A stretch of 64,000 nt of DNA from Pleurotus djamor (Eukaryota > Basidiomycota > Agaricomycetes > Agaricales > Pleurotaceae). The stretch is from the NCBI GenBank assembly GCA_029747585.1, contig JAPEVF010000061.1, forward strand, positions 28,565 through 92,564, given 5' to 3'. The translations under genes were made by a program, and so were the position numbers. The notes beneath the pieces are model-generated. The model was not told the origin of the DNA. It searched no databases and saw only the letters and a program-made list of their open reading frames with translations. Shown in pieces: positions 44,962 through 56,842 of the stretch. Every line of letters starts with the position of its first letter. Position 1 is the stretch's first letter.

Positions 44962-47236
44962 ATGGCCCCCTCCGTCAGAGTACGGCGAGCAGACTACTCG
45001 ACGCTCGCGGATGCAACAACTACTCCTCAACGTCGCCAGTCACGACCTCCCCTGTTATCCATATTTCAGTCCCCTAATCCAACAGACCCGGAATCACAGA
45101 ATGCTACTACCCCACCTCCCCAGCAGGAGCAGCAGCGCATAACCCGCGACAGAGCTTTATCCTACCCAAACCGCAGGCCTTCTTCGCACTTTGGGAGCAT
45201 CGTTCAGAGGCATTGTCGGAAGAGCAGATCCTTTGCTGCATCACGCTTGCTCTTGGACCACGCCTCCGCCGCCCCGTCTTCGCCTACTACCCGGAGTCGT
45301 GCAGATTCCACGCAGAGTTCCGTCCCACAAACAGATCTTGAAGTTGTACGGAATGCGGGGGAGGCAGCTGCGGCAGAACGCAGGCAAGGACGACCGGGAA
45401 GGGCGTTGAGTGTCGATCTTTCTTCGGCCCATGAAGGTTCCATATTTTTCGATGGGGATGGGGATCATCATCATGACGATATCGTCGAGCACCTCGATGT
45501 CATAGGTGCGCTGCTATTCTACTCTGCACGTTCTCCTCTGACTGTTTCAATTGAAAGATCCCCAAGTCGGAACTGTTTCCAGCTTGACCAACGCTGCCAA
45601 CTCTATCGTCTTGTCAGTTCAATTTCTCAACGCATCACTCTCGGACACTTACATGTGGATAGCCCACCTCTTTCTTTCTACTCTCGAAAGCCTGTCGTGA
45701 TACTTCCCTACGATGGTGTTCGTGTAACGGCTGACCGACCGGCTTCAATACACGAGGACGCCCTCGATCGTCATGTTGAGGATGTCCTAAAGAGGCCGTC
45801 GAGGTTTCGTCGGACGATGATGGGTGTATGGTCCTTCCTCAAAACGCGTACGTTCTCTTATTCCTTCGTTTTGATTTGCCATGCCGACGTAATACTTTCT
45901 CTGTAGCCATGGGTGTGGGTGTACCTCCGCTCTTTTGTCTGGCCCTAGTTCACCCATATCAACTTCACAGATAATCACCGGAATCTATGGTTTTCTTGTT
46001 GGTGTGTACTCAAAACCAGCTTCTCAGTCCGTGCTAGCTAAACCTTTCTCCAGTGTTCTGGGGCGCCGCACTTGTATTTTTCCTGGGCAAAGTCATCAAT
46101 CTACACAATGACAACACGCAAGGCTTTTGGGTCGAAGTGTGCTCCCAAATCATGAATGGTAAGCCGTCTATCCCCTGCCTTCGTAATCTCAGTGTTGATA
46201 CCGCGGCCAGGTCTTTTCACCGTCACCGGTATCGGTCTTATTCCCTTCCGTGTGTTAGACACGTATCGTACGTTACTACGCCGCTCTCCGTCCATTTCAT
46301 CTGTCAACTCTATCATACGCCGTTGTAGGTATAATCAAAATCTGGCGGTACAAACTAATCACGAAGAGACGGCGCGCAAAAGCAGGGCTGCCACAACTGT
46401 TCGATCGAGACGATTTACCAGACCCTGAGTATGACCCAAATTACGTCCACGTTTTGACCGATGAGGAGCAACATGACCTCCACCGTCGTAAGTNCCCCCC
46501 CCAGCCGTCCTAATGCGTGGCTTACATGTTGTGGTTTTAGAGCAGGTCAAATTCCACCACTCACAGACTTGGTATCGACCACATGGGACTGAGACACACA
46601 GAGTAGGTTTTTACCCCTGCTATCTATAGCTTTATCTCAATACGCTATTTCTAGGCATTCCCCATCAAGTCAGTCTTCCTCAACACGCTCACACACTCGT
46701 GTTGATCTTTTCCCATTAGTATCGCCCTCTTGATCTGCTTTCTTAACGATGGCAATTCCATATTTCAGGTGCGTTAGGAGTGATTACTTTGTCGTTTTCT
46801 CCCTTTATACATGAATTCCAGATACTTCTATGCGCGACGATGTGGGGTCTTAACCGGTACGAATGCATGACCTCCCTCTTTCTCTTGTGAGTGCTAAAAT
46901 ACACGACGCGGCTGTAGATTCCAGCGGCCCGCTTGGAGTACGGGTATATTGATCCCGGCAAGTTTCCTTTGTGGGATATTTTCTGGCGTCTTTATCTGGC
47001 GCGGTGGACAAAAGACCAAGCGCACACAGAAGGTNGAAGAAATGCTCCGCGCTGCTTTAGAGCAGGCCCATAAGAACGACGGAGTAAATCCACAGGATTC
47101 CGTACCCGATCACGACACAAACGGCGCGGATTTTATCGTTCGACCTATCCATGTCACNGACGCCGAGAAGGTTGANTCCCCTGTAGAGGAGATGACTATA
47201 CCACACGCTCACGCATTCACGCATTCAAAAGAGTAG
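44962..47236 (+). CDS. DUF2985 multi-pass membrane protein
   Basis: This is a fungal membrane protein of unknown function, common in basidiomycetes. The start MAPSVRVRRADYSTLADATT opens a long Ser/Pro/Arg-rich cytosolic region (about 200 aa) with an acidic/His patch (GDGDHHHDDIVEHLDVIG). After several small exons come YDGVRVTADRPASIHEDA, TMMGVWSFLKT, FWGAALVFFLGKVINLH, FTVTGIGLIPFRVLDTYR, IIKIWRYKLITKRRRAKAGL with PQLFDRDDLPDPEYDPNYVH and VLTDEEQHDLHR, the most conserved DUF2985 segment. Then VKFHHSQTWYRPHGTETHRA, ALLICFLNDGNSIFQ, WSTGILIPASFLCGIFSGVF, and a hydrophilic tail ending HAHAFTHSKE (TAG). An overlapping frame beginning at 44921 is out of phase with the downstream conserved exons. 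Confidence 0.82.
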
Positions 47237-47466
47237 TCTAGCCACGGACGTACCTCTGCNCCTACTACGCTTACGCTACTCTATATCTCTGATAGACATT
47301 TATTGGGTTTCAATGTTGAATGGATAATTTTATTTGATGAAATGCATGAAGAATTGGGGATTGTTGAAATCCCGGTATGATAAAATACAACTTGTATATA
47401 TGCTAAGACAGTCCATCACCCACACATCCCCAAGATGAAGGAAAATAACNCAGAAAAGTGAGACGT

Positions 47467-50141
47467 TTACTTGTATTGCTCACGAGCCCAGCGAGCGGCG
47501 TTGACNACGTTGACGAGAGAAGCTTCGGTCTCTTTCCATCCACGNGTCTTCANGCCACAGTCCTGGAANNGACATGTTAGACGACAAGATGCTGNAGAGA
47601 NAAACANTGACTTACAGGGTTGACGAAGAGAAGGGAATCGGGAAGGATGGAAAGCATGGAGGCCAATCGCTCTTGGATCTCTTCCTGTCCAGGGACACGG
47701 GGAGAGTGAATATCGTAGACACCAGGGCCGATCTGGTTGGAGTATCCGTATTGCTTGAATGTAGTGAGCAACTTCATGTCACTCTTGGAGGCTTCGATGG
47801 AGATGACATCAGCGTCGAGGCGTTGAATGGAAGGGAAGATATCGTCGAAGTCGGAGTAGCAGAAGTGGGAGTGGGTCTGGAGTTTATCAGAGACACCAGC
47901 GGTGGAGAGCTTGAAGGAGTCGACGGCCCACTTGAGGTAGGCATCCCAGTCAGAGCGACGGAGNGGGAGCTGAGANGNGTNATCANGANTGGGTAGNTNA
48001 GATANGATAATNNGNACACTTACACCCTCACGAATAGCNGGTTCATCGACTTGAACGGCGCTGATGCCAGCCTTCTCCAAGTCGATGACTTCGTCACGGA
48101 GAGCAAGGGCCAATTGCTTGGATTGCAGCTCACGAGATACATCGGCACGAGGGAACGACCAGTTGAGGATGGTGACAGGGCCAGTAAGCATACCCTTCAT
48201 TGGCTTCTTGGTGACGCTCTGGGCGTAGCTACTCCAGGTCACGGTCATGGGACCAGGGCGGCTGACGTCAGAGACAATGATGGGGGGTCGGACATATCTG
48301 ATAAGAGATGNATGAGCATGGTCGTGCGACGAGGAAAACAAGGNACGAACCGAGATCCGTAGCTCTGCACCCAAGCATTTTGAGTGAAGACGAANCCGTT
48401 GAGCTGTTCACCGAAGTATTGAACCATGTCNTTACGCTCGGGCTCTCCGTGNACGAGAAGGTCGAGGCCAACTTTCTCCTGGAAGCGGACGACAGCCTCN
48501 ATNTCCTTCTTGATGAAGTCGTCGTATTGCTCCTGGGTGATCTCACCCTTGCCCAACTTNGCACGNGCTTGACGGATNTCNTTNGTTTGCTNNNNAGANA
48601 NTCAGAACNNTTCNTNTNGANNNACANTNNNTNAANACNTACNGGGAAAGATCCAATGGTGGTGGTGGGGAACTTGGGCAAGTTAAGGTGCTTGGCTTGG
48701 ATGTCCTTGCGGACGGCNAATGGAGATTGACGGTGGAGCATCTCATCAGTGATGGCGGCAACACGCTTGCGAACGGTNTCATCAGAGGTTTGTTCGAATG
48801 CACGGCGCTTGGCGATGGAAGTCTTGTTGGCCTCGAGAGCTTCCTTGATCTTGGCGTCCTCCGAACCGGACAAGGCAGCAGCAATGGTAGCAACCTCTCC
48901 NGCCTTCTCCAAGGCGAATGAGAACCAATCCTTCTGCTCCTCAGTGAGCTTGTTCTCGGATTGAAGGGTCACAGGGGTGTGCAGGAGGGAAGATGAAGTG
49001 GCGACGATGACGCGATCTTGTCCAAGAGCCTCAACGGCTTTCTGGCCGAGCTTGAGGGCAGCCTCGAAGTCGGTCTTCCAGATGTTACGGCCGGAAACCA
49101 CGCCCAACGACAAGATGATGTTGGTGGGCTTAACGGCNGCGATGACNGAATCCAACTGTTCAGGGGCACGATCNAGGTCAATGTGGAGGCCAGCGATGGG
49201 GAGTTTGGCGACGAAGTTAACGTTGGAGTCGAGGCGGGCAAAGTAGGTGGCGAGGAGGATCTTGGGGGAGACAGGGGAGAGCTCGGCGTAAGCAGAGGCA
49301 AACTCCTTCTCCAAAGTGCTGGACTTGTCCAACACCAAGATAGGCTCGTCAATTTGAACCCATTCAACACCCTCAGCCTTGAGCTCAGACAGCAAAGTCT
49401 TGTAGACGGGGAGGAGCTTGGGGAGGAGGGAGATGGGCTGGAAGCCTGGCTGAGCCTCTTTCGAAGCCTTTCCGAGAACTAGGAAGGATACGGGGCCCAA
49501 GATGACTGGGCGAGTGACAACACCAGCCTCTTTGGCTTCCTTGTACTCCTCGAGAGCCTTGTTGAAGTTAAGCTTGAAGTCAGTCTCCTCGGAGAACTCG
49601 GGGACGACAAAGTGGTAGTTGGAGTCGAACCTGCGACGATCATGAGCAAATGAAATTATTCCAGAAAAGCGCAATCATACCATTTCTTCATCTCCGAGGC
49701 AGGAACGTCGACACCATCGGCTTGACGTCCACGGCCCATGGCGAAGTAAACGTCCAAGGGGGAGAGTCCGTGGCCGGTGTAGCGCTTTGGGATGACATTG
49801 AAAGCAGCTGAGTGGTCGAGAACGTGATCATACAGGGTGAATTCACCGCTAAATGAGACATCATGAGCGAAGAATGATATGAGAGTGGGTCGATGAAAAT
49901 GTACCTGGGGACGAAATCTACTCCCTTTTCCTTGACACTGGTCCAGCTTCCCTTCTTCACATCGGCGGCGGCTTTGGTGAGCTCGTCGGCAGAGATCTTG
50001 CCAGCCCAGTAGGCCTCGACGGCTTTTTTGACCTCACGGTTAGGACCTGTTCGAACAAGACGTGTTAGGGGTCTCCTGAGAAGATCTGAGACAGTTGTAC
50101 GCACCGATACGGGGGAAACCCAAGACACTCGAGGACACCAT
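47467..50141 (-). CDS. MET6: Cobalamin-independent methionine synthase
   Basis: This enzyme transfers the methyl group of 5-methyl-tetrahydropteroyltri-L-glutamate to homocysteine, the last step of methionine synthesis. Exon 1 is [13 protein letters not shown] (start 50141). Then [114 protein letters not shown]. The C-terminal half has [80 protein letters not shown], and the zinc-site pieces [20 protein letters not shown] and, in the last exon, DCGLKTRGWKE, ending ARWAREQYK (TAA 47467-47469). His and the two Cys ligands are present. About 765 aa, full length. Confidence 0.95.
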
Positions 50142-50508
50142 CTTGCTATAAATTTGGGATCGAGTTGGTGGTAAGGATGGTGGTTTGCTTGGGGACGCTT
50201 GGGGACCTAGAGTTTATATATTTTGGAGTTTACTCTGGTCAACTCTGGTCAACGCGTGAGAATTACCCTGAAATCGATTGTGATGATGATATAATCGATA
50301 TAGGATAGCACGTCTTTAAACGCTCCCCCACATCACCGAGCCATGGGCACCAGGTACACCAACACGTTGATGTCTAGNAAAAAAAACAAGCGGAAGTACT
50401 AGCTACATTCCACGACACTAAATACAATGGTCCGTATGTCCAATCAATGTCCAGTGGTAAAGCTAAGGAATGGATGGTTTTTAAAAAATGATATGGCCGC
50501 CTGCGACA
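50142..50508. promoter_or_regulatory. MET6 promoter region and 3' end of the Ran1-like kinase gene
   Basis: About 370 bp between MET6 (start at 50141) and the kinase stop, both on the minus strand. A direct repeat AACTCTGGTC occurs twice at about 50231-50252. Nothing else was seen apart from the TATA box listed separately. Confidence 0.45.
50213..50220 (-). promoter_or_regulatory. TATA box of MET6
   Basis: TATATAAA on the minus strand, about 72 bp upstream of the MET6 ATG, matches the TATAWAW consensus for a strongly regulated or highly expressed gene. Spacing would give a leader of about 40 nt. Confidence 0.55.
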
Positions 50509-51960
50509 CTAAATAATTGATCCAGGCGTAATACCTTTGAGTCGCTGCACCGCCATCTGGATGAAACGGGAAGGCTTGGAAGGGGCCTTGTGACCAGCTC
50601 CCGCGGCAGCAAGCGTTTCCTTCGTGACTGCATTGTTGGTGACATGGGCAGGTGGTTGGCACAAGGACAGCTCCGCGATCTCGGGAATTTCGACCTGGGG
50701 GTCTGCTGGGTGAGTTTCCGGAGTGATGGGTCCGTCGCTAGAGGCAGATGAGCTGGAACTATCTTCAATGGTCGAATCCGCAGGATCATCATCCCCAATG
50801 ATATGCGCTGGACCCTCTTCCCCGATATAAGATTGCGATCGCCCGCCTGGACTGGGAAAGAGGAAACCTTCCGACGAAGTAGACAGTCCGACATGCCCTT
50901 CGACAGGTTGGTCTACGATGACAGCGATCGGTGCTGCAGTTGGGAGGCGAGCCGGAGGTACTCGAAGTCCATAGCCCTTGGCTGCATCACGGACACACGC
51001 AGACGCCATCGCTAGCTCTCGCTGAGACATGAAGAACGACCTGACACCCAGAATCTTCTCGCGCAGCTCGGGAAGGCGTATTCGATCCTGTGGGTTGAGT
51101 GTGAAGATACGGTTGATGATCGCGCCGACTTCTTCGGATATGGGGAGGACCTGTCGAAGGAAGTTCGCGTCGCTGACATATGCGGCGAAGCATTCGTCTT
51201 TGGTTGTTGCATATCGCCATGGATTTCTTCCCGTAATCATGTTGACGAGGATGACGCCAAGAGACCAGACATCACTCGACCGCGTAGAGTACATGTGCAT
51301 CCGTACTTCCTTCCCAATGCATTCTGTGGCATCAATTAGGTTAATATATGCGCAGGGGAATGGAAGCGACGACGTACCTGGACTCATGTAGTACGAGCTT
51401 CCACACCCAAAGTCCCTACTGACACGCTGGCGAGTACAGAGCCCAAAGTCGGCCAGTTGCAAGTTGCTGCCGTCGGCGGAACACAAGACATTTTCAGGCT
51501 TGATGTCACGGTGAAAGACGCCTTGTTCATGGCACCAGTGGATCGCGTCCAACAGTTCGATGAAGGATTTTTTGAGAAGGGCATCCTTCCCAGAGTAGAC
51601 AGAGTTCTCAGTAATCGCCGTGAAGAGGTCGCCACCGGTGCAGAGATCCATGATAACGTAGACAATATCGCCTTGAACGATGACNTTGTGCATAGAGACG
51701 ATGTTTGGATGTGAGCAGACCAGATTGTGGAGAGTGAACTCGCGGCGCTGGAAGTCGTCCTGGCGAGATCCTTGCTTAGGACGAACCAAGCATTTTACAG
51801 CATAATAAGCGGGTTTGGTCGACGGCGAGGTGTTGTCNAGTGCCCGATAGACCCTGCCGTACGCGCCAGTGCCAAGTTGCTCGAGGAGTCTGTAGCGTCC
51901 GTTGTCAAAGGTCTTGTTCGAGAGATCAGGCATAGTGTCTGAGAGCGCGACAGAAGGCAT
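50509..51960 (-). CDS. Ran1/Pat1-like serine/threonine protein kinase
   Basis: This is a protein kinase of the fungal Ran1 (Pat1)/Ksp1/Vhs1/Sks1 group, which link nutrient status to meiosis or growth. The kinase domain has a Gly loop LLEQLGTGAYGRVYRA, VAIK-type Lys in AYYAVKCLVR, the hinge YVIMDLCTGGDLFTAITENS, the catalytic loop VFHRDIKPENVLC, metal-binding LADFGLCTR, and the Ran1-type activation segment DFGCGSSYYMSPE, completed across an intron at about 51320-51376. Then SSDVWSLGVILVNMITGRNP and LNPQDRIRLPELREKI. All catalytic residues are intact. The about 200-residue C-terminal tail is Ser/Asp/Pro-rich, ending RLKGITPGSII. The start is MPSVALSDTMPDLSNKTFDN; a second Met 9 residues in is possible. 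Confidence 0.85.
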   Translation of the reverse strand: MPSVALSDTMPDLSNKTFDNGRYRLLEQLGTGAYGRVYRAXDNTSPSTKPAYYAVKCLVRPKQGSRQDDFQRREFTLHNLVCSHPNIVSMHXVIVQGDIVYVIMDLCTGGDLFTAITENSVYSGKDALLKKSFIELLDAIHWCHEQGVFHRDIKPENVLCSADGSNLQLADFGLCTRQRVSRDFGCGSSYYMSPGTSSLPFPCAYINLIDATECIGKEVRMHMYSTRSSDVWSLGVILVNMITGRNPWRYATTKDECFAAYVSDANFLRQVLPISEEVGAIINRIFTLNPQDRIRLPELREKILGVRSFFMSQRELAMASACVRDAAKGYGLRVPPARLPTAAPIAVIVDQPVEGHVGLSTSSEGFLFPSPGGRSQSYIGEEGPAHIIGDDDPADSTIEDSSSSSASSDGPITPETHPADPQVEIPEIAELSLCQPPAHVTNNAVTKETLAAAGAGHKAPSKPSRFIQMAVQRLKGITPGSII

Positions 51961-52412
51961 TTTCGAGGATCAAGGTAGAATGTGAAGGGTAAAAAAAGAT
52001 AGGCTGTGGTTTGATAAAAGCGAGATGTGGTGAAAGAAGAAGAAGAAGGATAGTTGAGNAGCGGAAGCGATGGGTCAGACGCTTTTATAGGTGCGGTGGC
52101 TGAGAAGCGGAGAATCGCGGGGCCGATAGACTGTCATCCCATCTTGGGACGAAGGAATTAGACTCGTCCAAAACGGGAATNCATCGTGTTCCTAGAAGTA
52201 GTGGTGCTCAAAACTTTCCCACGAAACTTAAACAAAGCCCACATCTCGACACTTGCACTCCGTCCCTGCTAACTCTTCATTTCTTCATTACTGCATTTTC
52301 GCGTTTTACATCTCACCCGCTTTCCAATCGACTTTACACGGCACTGTATTGCTACTCACTATTTCACTGTGCACTTTTACACGCTACCNTTGCCGTGACA
52401 TAGCTACGCGAC
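51961..52412. promoter_or_regulatory. Divergent promoter region Ran1-like kinase / RdRP
   Basis: About 450 bp between two divergent starts. The kinase side has an A/GA-rich block at 51990-52060 (pyrimidine-rich in the kinase leader), and the RdRP side is C/T-rich with TTCATTTCTTCATT at about 52278-52291. No gene was seen. Confidence 0.45.
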
Positions 52413-55400
52413 ATGGAGTTAGGTAAGGATTGACTAGTGACTTCTATATCAATGATTGACGCGCATTATAATAATGTACCCATAGATGCTAGAGATGGGC
52501 TACCTGGAGATGATGAGCACATGCCTGATGACCGTGTTCGTCCCAGCTTTCTCCGTCATGACATCCAGGTAGATATGCTAAGTTTCCACACCAGAGCTCG
52601 GAATATGAGGACGCGGGAGATTTCTCCTTTATGGAGCAAGAAAAACCAACTGAGCCTCAACCAGAGACTGCGGAGGTTGGAACCTATATCTCTTTGTTCA
52701 AGTAATCGGACTTACATGACGAAGACGCAGGATGTTTGTCCTAGTCAGGCCTCTCAATATGCGGACGCCTACGACGATGAATTANTCAAAGCTATGGGTA
52801 ACTCTAGACTTGATTGTATCATAGCTCTCGTCTGAATGCTTCTAGACAACTATCTTCTGTGTGGAAGTCAATCGACATCACTCCCTCCCGCAACACAATC
52901 GGCGTCTACTTGTTCGCCTCAGGACTCAAGTCTTAGTTCCATTGGTTCAAGGAACGGAAAGCGAAAAGCCGTTGAAGACCCTGAAGGATCAATGCCGCCT
53001 ACGTCGCGCCAGAGAGTGTCGTCAAATTCTGCAAATCCAGCACTTAATAGTGACGGCCTCTCTGTTCCCAAATACAATACCATCGTGAGTTATCATCAAC
53101 TCAGCGTAATTACTACCAATGGCGCTCANTTTCTTCCCCAAGGCTTCTTCTGTATTCATCCAACGCTGCATGGACCGTCGTGGGGTGCCCTATGGCGTTC
53201 AGTACGAGATCTGGCGACTCCTCTCCCATGGCTCCATCACGGAGAAGGATATTTCGATGGAACAACTTGACAAGCTCGTTGAATCCAATGCTATCTCCGC
53301 TCCCTTGACTGAGCCCTTGCTCAAACGTCGAAAGTACGCATCCTTTCAGTCACATCCAAATTTTCTACTGATAGCTTTGCATCTCAGCGTCGACCATACT
53401 TATGACCGCTTGTACGAAAAAGAAATTTTATCCAAGGTATGCTGGTGCTCANCACGATCTACCGATTCTACTCAACTGTCTTCACCAGTCACCCTGGGAA
53501 GAGCTTGATTGGGAAGAAAAGGTCCTTAAAGACGACAAATATGCTGGATTGGGTTGTAAACCTGAACATGACAACCGCTACGGAGGAAAGATCATATTTG
53601 GTGGCCGATTATCTCTTGAATCATCTCAATTGACCGTGAAGCTCGAGCGTGCTGAACTTGGAGCATCCTCCCGCTTCCTGCGTCGATTTGGATCTCGTCA
53701 GTTCCTCAGACTCAAAGTTACCAAGGAGGCATTGAGCAAGGCCAGAGCCTTGACCAACGGCCTGGTGGAATATTGCTCTCGGCCCTTCATTCTTGGAGCA
53801 TCTGTCTTCCGTGCATTTTACGCCAAGGAAGACAACGTTTTTTTTATATCGCACCAATGAAACCTGGACAGGTTCGGGTATATCCATCTCTGATCAGTCG
53901 AATCAAATGTCCCTCTGGGACTTTCTTCAATGGCACAACTCGCTGGGCCTCAACGACGACCAGGTATGGGCAGGATCANTCATTATATGGATGGACCTTG
54001 ATTTCCTTTGAATTTCCTACAGAGTATGGCCAAGTGGGCCGCGCGGTTTACTCTAGGCCTCTCAAACTCAGTTCCAGGCTGCATACTTGAACCTGAAAAT
54101 ATCTTGCCAATTCCTGATATCGGTATGTTAGAGTACTAACCCCTCCTTGTGCTTGTCTGATCAATCACTAAGTTTCTTCATCTGGATCTGATATGACCGA
54201 CGGAGCTGGATACATCAACTTTGCTGGCTTACAGGCAATCGCCCGATCAATTGGGTGGCTTAGTTGTCCAACCGCCATCCAATGTCGAGCGGGAGGTGGA
54301 TCAATTCACGATGGCACGGGTGATGCCAAGGTACCTTTCTCTTGATAAACATGGAACGCGATACTAACTAGACATCAGGGTATGCTCGTTCTTAACGATG
54401 ACCGTTCGCTTGTACCAAAAATATGGGTGCGTCCGTCACAAGTGAAAGTGAAGCACCATTATCGGAATTGCGAACCCGGTACCTGCAACGTAGACCGCGC
54501 ATTTCTGTCCATCGATGTTCTCCGTGCATCTCATGCTCATACACCGTCCCGCCTGTCTGTTGAAACAATCATAAACCTTGCTGAGAATGGTGTCCCTGCC
54601 ACGGCATTCGCTCAACTCATTCAGGTTGCCCTTCATGCTATCAAAGATGCCCTCCTAAAATGGGACGGTCCTGATGCAATGTTTGACCTCTGGTGTGCCA
54701 TTTCAGAGATAGGCGGAGTCATGCATGCTCGTCGTGGGCGGGAGAAGGTCGGAGAGGCCCGCGTCATGGGCTACTCTTACTCTGACAACGAATCACCAGA
54801 GATCGACGATGAAGAAGGCCTTCAACGCGCACAGCAACGGTCGACTGCCTGGTGGGGTGACCCAGTCAGTGGCTGTCCATCAAGCCTCGAAGAAACGGCC
54901 ATGTATCTAATAGAAGCTGGTTTCGAACCCCAGACTCTGCCCGTCTTACGCGAAAAGCTAGAGTGCATCATCAAGCCCGCTATTGTACGATATATTCGAA
55001 ATTATCGAATTGACGTTCCTATGTCCGCCACTGCGTTTATCATACCAGGTAGGTGATAGTCAGCACAACCACCAACCTCAGCCCGTTGATTGCAGACCAG
55101 ATACATACAAAGTCCTGAAACCTGGAGAAGTACATTTCAAACGATCCGTACGCGACCTGAAGACCCCTGATGGCATTGACACGGATACTCTCCTCGGTGA
55201 TGTCGTGGTATATAACCTTCTTTGTCGAAAGAGCATCCTAGGCCGACTGACCTTTTGACCTAAGTTGACGAGACACCCTTGCAAGCTGCCTACCGATGCC
55301 CAAAAGGTGCACAATGTGTCATTCTCATCCCCACTTCTTACCAACTCATCATAGGTTACGGCGGTATCCCACCCCCAACTTAACCACTTGACGGACGTCA

Positions 55401-56689
55401 TCGTCCTTTCTACGACCGGAGATCGAAGAGCTGCAGATTACCTTGCAGGAGGTTTGTCCCGGACGGCCTTCGGAATGCAATAACTTATTTCCTGACTACC
55501 CTAGGTGATTACGACGGTGACAAAGCCCTCATCCTTTGGCAACCTGAACTCGTCAAGCCCTTCGTCAACGCTGATATCCGTTTCGCTGATGAACCAGCCT
55601 GCATCGCTACCGCTTTCGTGCGTGAAAACNAAAAAAGTCTCAGAATTCTTGCAGCAACAGAAGACCACTGGGAAGACCGATGCAGAAGTTGTTCCAGACC
55701 TACAGAAATACCTTCTCGGCGCTCTGGAGCATCAATCACTCGTTGGCCAGTATTCCAACTACCATCAGAATGCGATATACATGTACGGCTACCAACACAA
55801 AGAAACGGTTCGGCTCGCCTACATGTGAGTTATTATGAGTCCGTTGACAATGATTTCTTCGTTACTGATCAATAAATATGCTTCAAGGTTCTGCAAAATA
55901 TTGGATGGCGCGAAATCAGGTCAGAAAGTCACGCCGGAGCAGGTTCGCAAGGATGCAAAGAAGTACGAAGTGAGGCCGGCTAAATGGGCGGAGAAGGAAC
56001 CTGAACAACCATCGAGCAAGACGAAAGTTGATACAAGCAATCAACCGTACCTCTCTCGCAAGAAAGAATTCAACCTTGGCAAATTCATCATGGACAGTCT
56101 ACATGACCTTGCCAAGGCTGAAAGCGATCTGGCACTCGGACAGATCGAAAAGTTCTTCCTCGGTCACAAGCACATCGTCCCCGACGCCGACCTTTTGAAG
56201 CCGTGGAAAGAAGCCGAAGCTTTGGCCAAGCAGATGGCAGCGAATAACTATACCCAACGACAAGAGGACCTAAACGCCATCAAGGTCCATGTTGAACGGA
56301 TGTACGAACTACATCGCAGCAAGATGAGCCCAAGGAAGACCTCTTCCGACACCGGGTCTGGCTTCACCGACATGCCCATCGAGCACCGACAGGATATTTT
56401 ACGAAGTCTCTCTAGGGAGTTTGCTGCGTCCCCAGATTATCGCACACTGCGCTCGTTTTCTTCGTCTGAAACCGACTGCGAGCCGTTAGAGGTCACGCGT
56501 CTAAAGGCCTCGTACGCCTACCATTACGACGCCACTATCAAAGGCTCAATATGGTCGTGGTCTCGCTTCCCGTGGGACGTTGCAATGCGATCTCTATGCG
56601 ACATCAAAGCCACCGCCCGCGGGGGACACAAAACTTTGTCAGGTGACTTCCATCAGCGAATGCAAGTGAAGAAGTACAAAGCGAAGTAA
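52413..56689 (+). CDS. RNA-dependent RNA polymerase of the RNAi pathway (QDE-1/Sad-1/RDR family)
   Basis: Cellular RdRPs make double-stranded RNA for Dicer in quelling and related silencing. A 10-nt first exon (ATG 52413) splices at 52423 to DARDGLPGDDEHMPDDRVRP. Ser-rich sequence precedes VFIQRCMDRRGVPYGVQYEI, DISMEQLDKLVESNAIS and KDDKYAGLG. Catalytic-domain blocks follow: KLERAELGASSRFLRRFGSR, FLRLKVTKEALSKARAL, NETWTGSGISISDQ, SMAKWAARFTLGLSNSVPGC, DMTDGAGYINFAGLQAIA, QCRAGG, WVRPSQVKVK, RDLKTPDGIDTDTLLGDVVV, RHPCKLPTDAQK, LTDVIVLSTTGDRRAADYLA, and the active site GGDYDGDKALILW (DxDGD intact, split by a phase-appropriate intron 55451-55504). The thumb part ends MQVKKYKAK (TAA 56687-56689). 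About 1,200 aa with no inactivating change seen. Confidence 0.92.
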
Positions 56690-56842
56690 CGCAAGGCGTC
56701 GTAAATACCCAAATCGATTCATCCATCATGCATCTCGTTCATCGTCACCCTCATTTGTAGCATCACATTTCTTGCATTGTCCATCATCACGTTAGCATTA
56801 CCGTACTTGGAATTCCATTTGTTCATACCCATTTTTGGTTCG

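Noticed and set aside
44921..45142. Earlier ATG (MSVEHSSLDLASLPW) as start of the DUF2985 gene
   Set aside because: It is out of phase with the exon that leads into the conserved region; the ATG at 44962 reads through.
50231..50252. Direct repeat AACTCTGGTC in the MET6 promoter as a transposon footprint
   Set aside because: Two adjacent 10-nt copies without inverted ends or target duplication; simple tandem duplication is sufficient.
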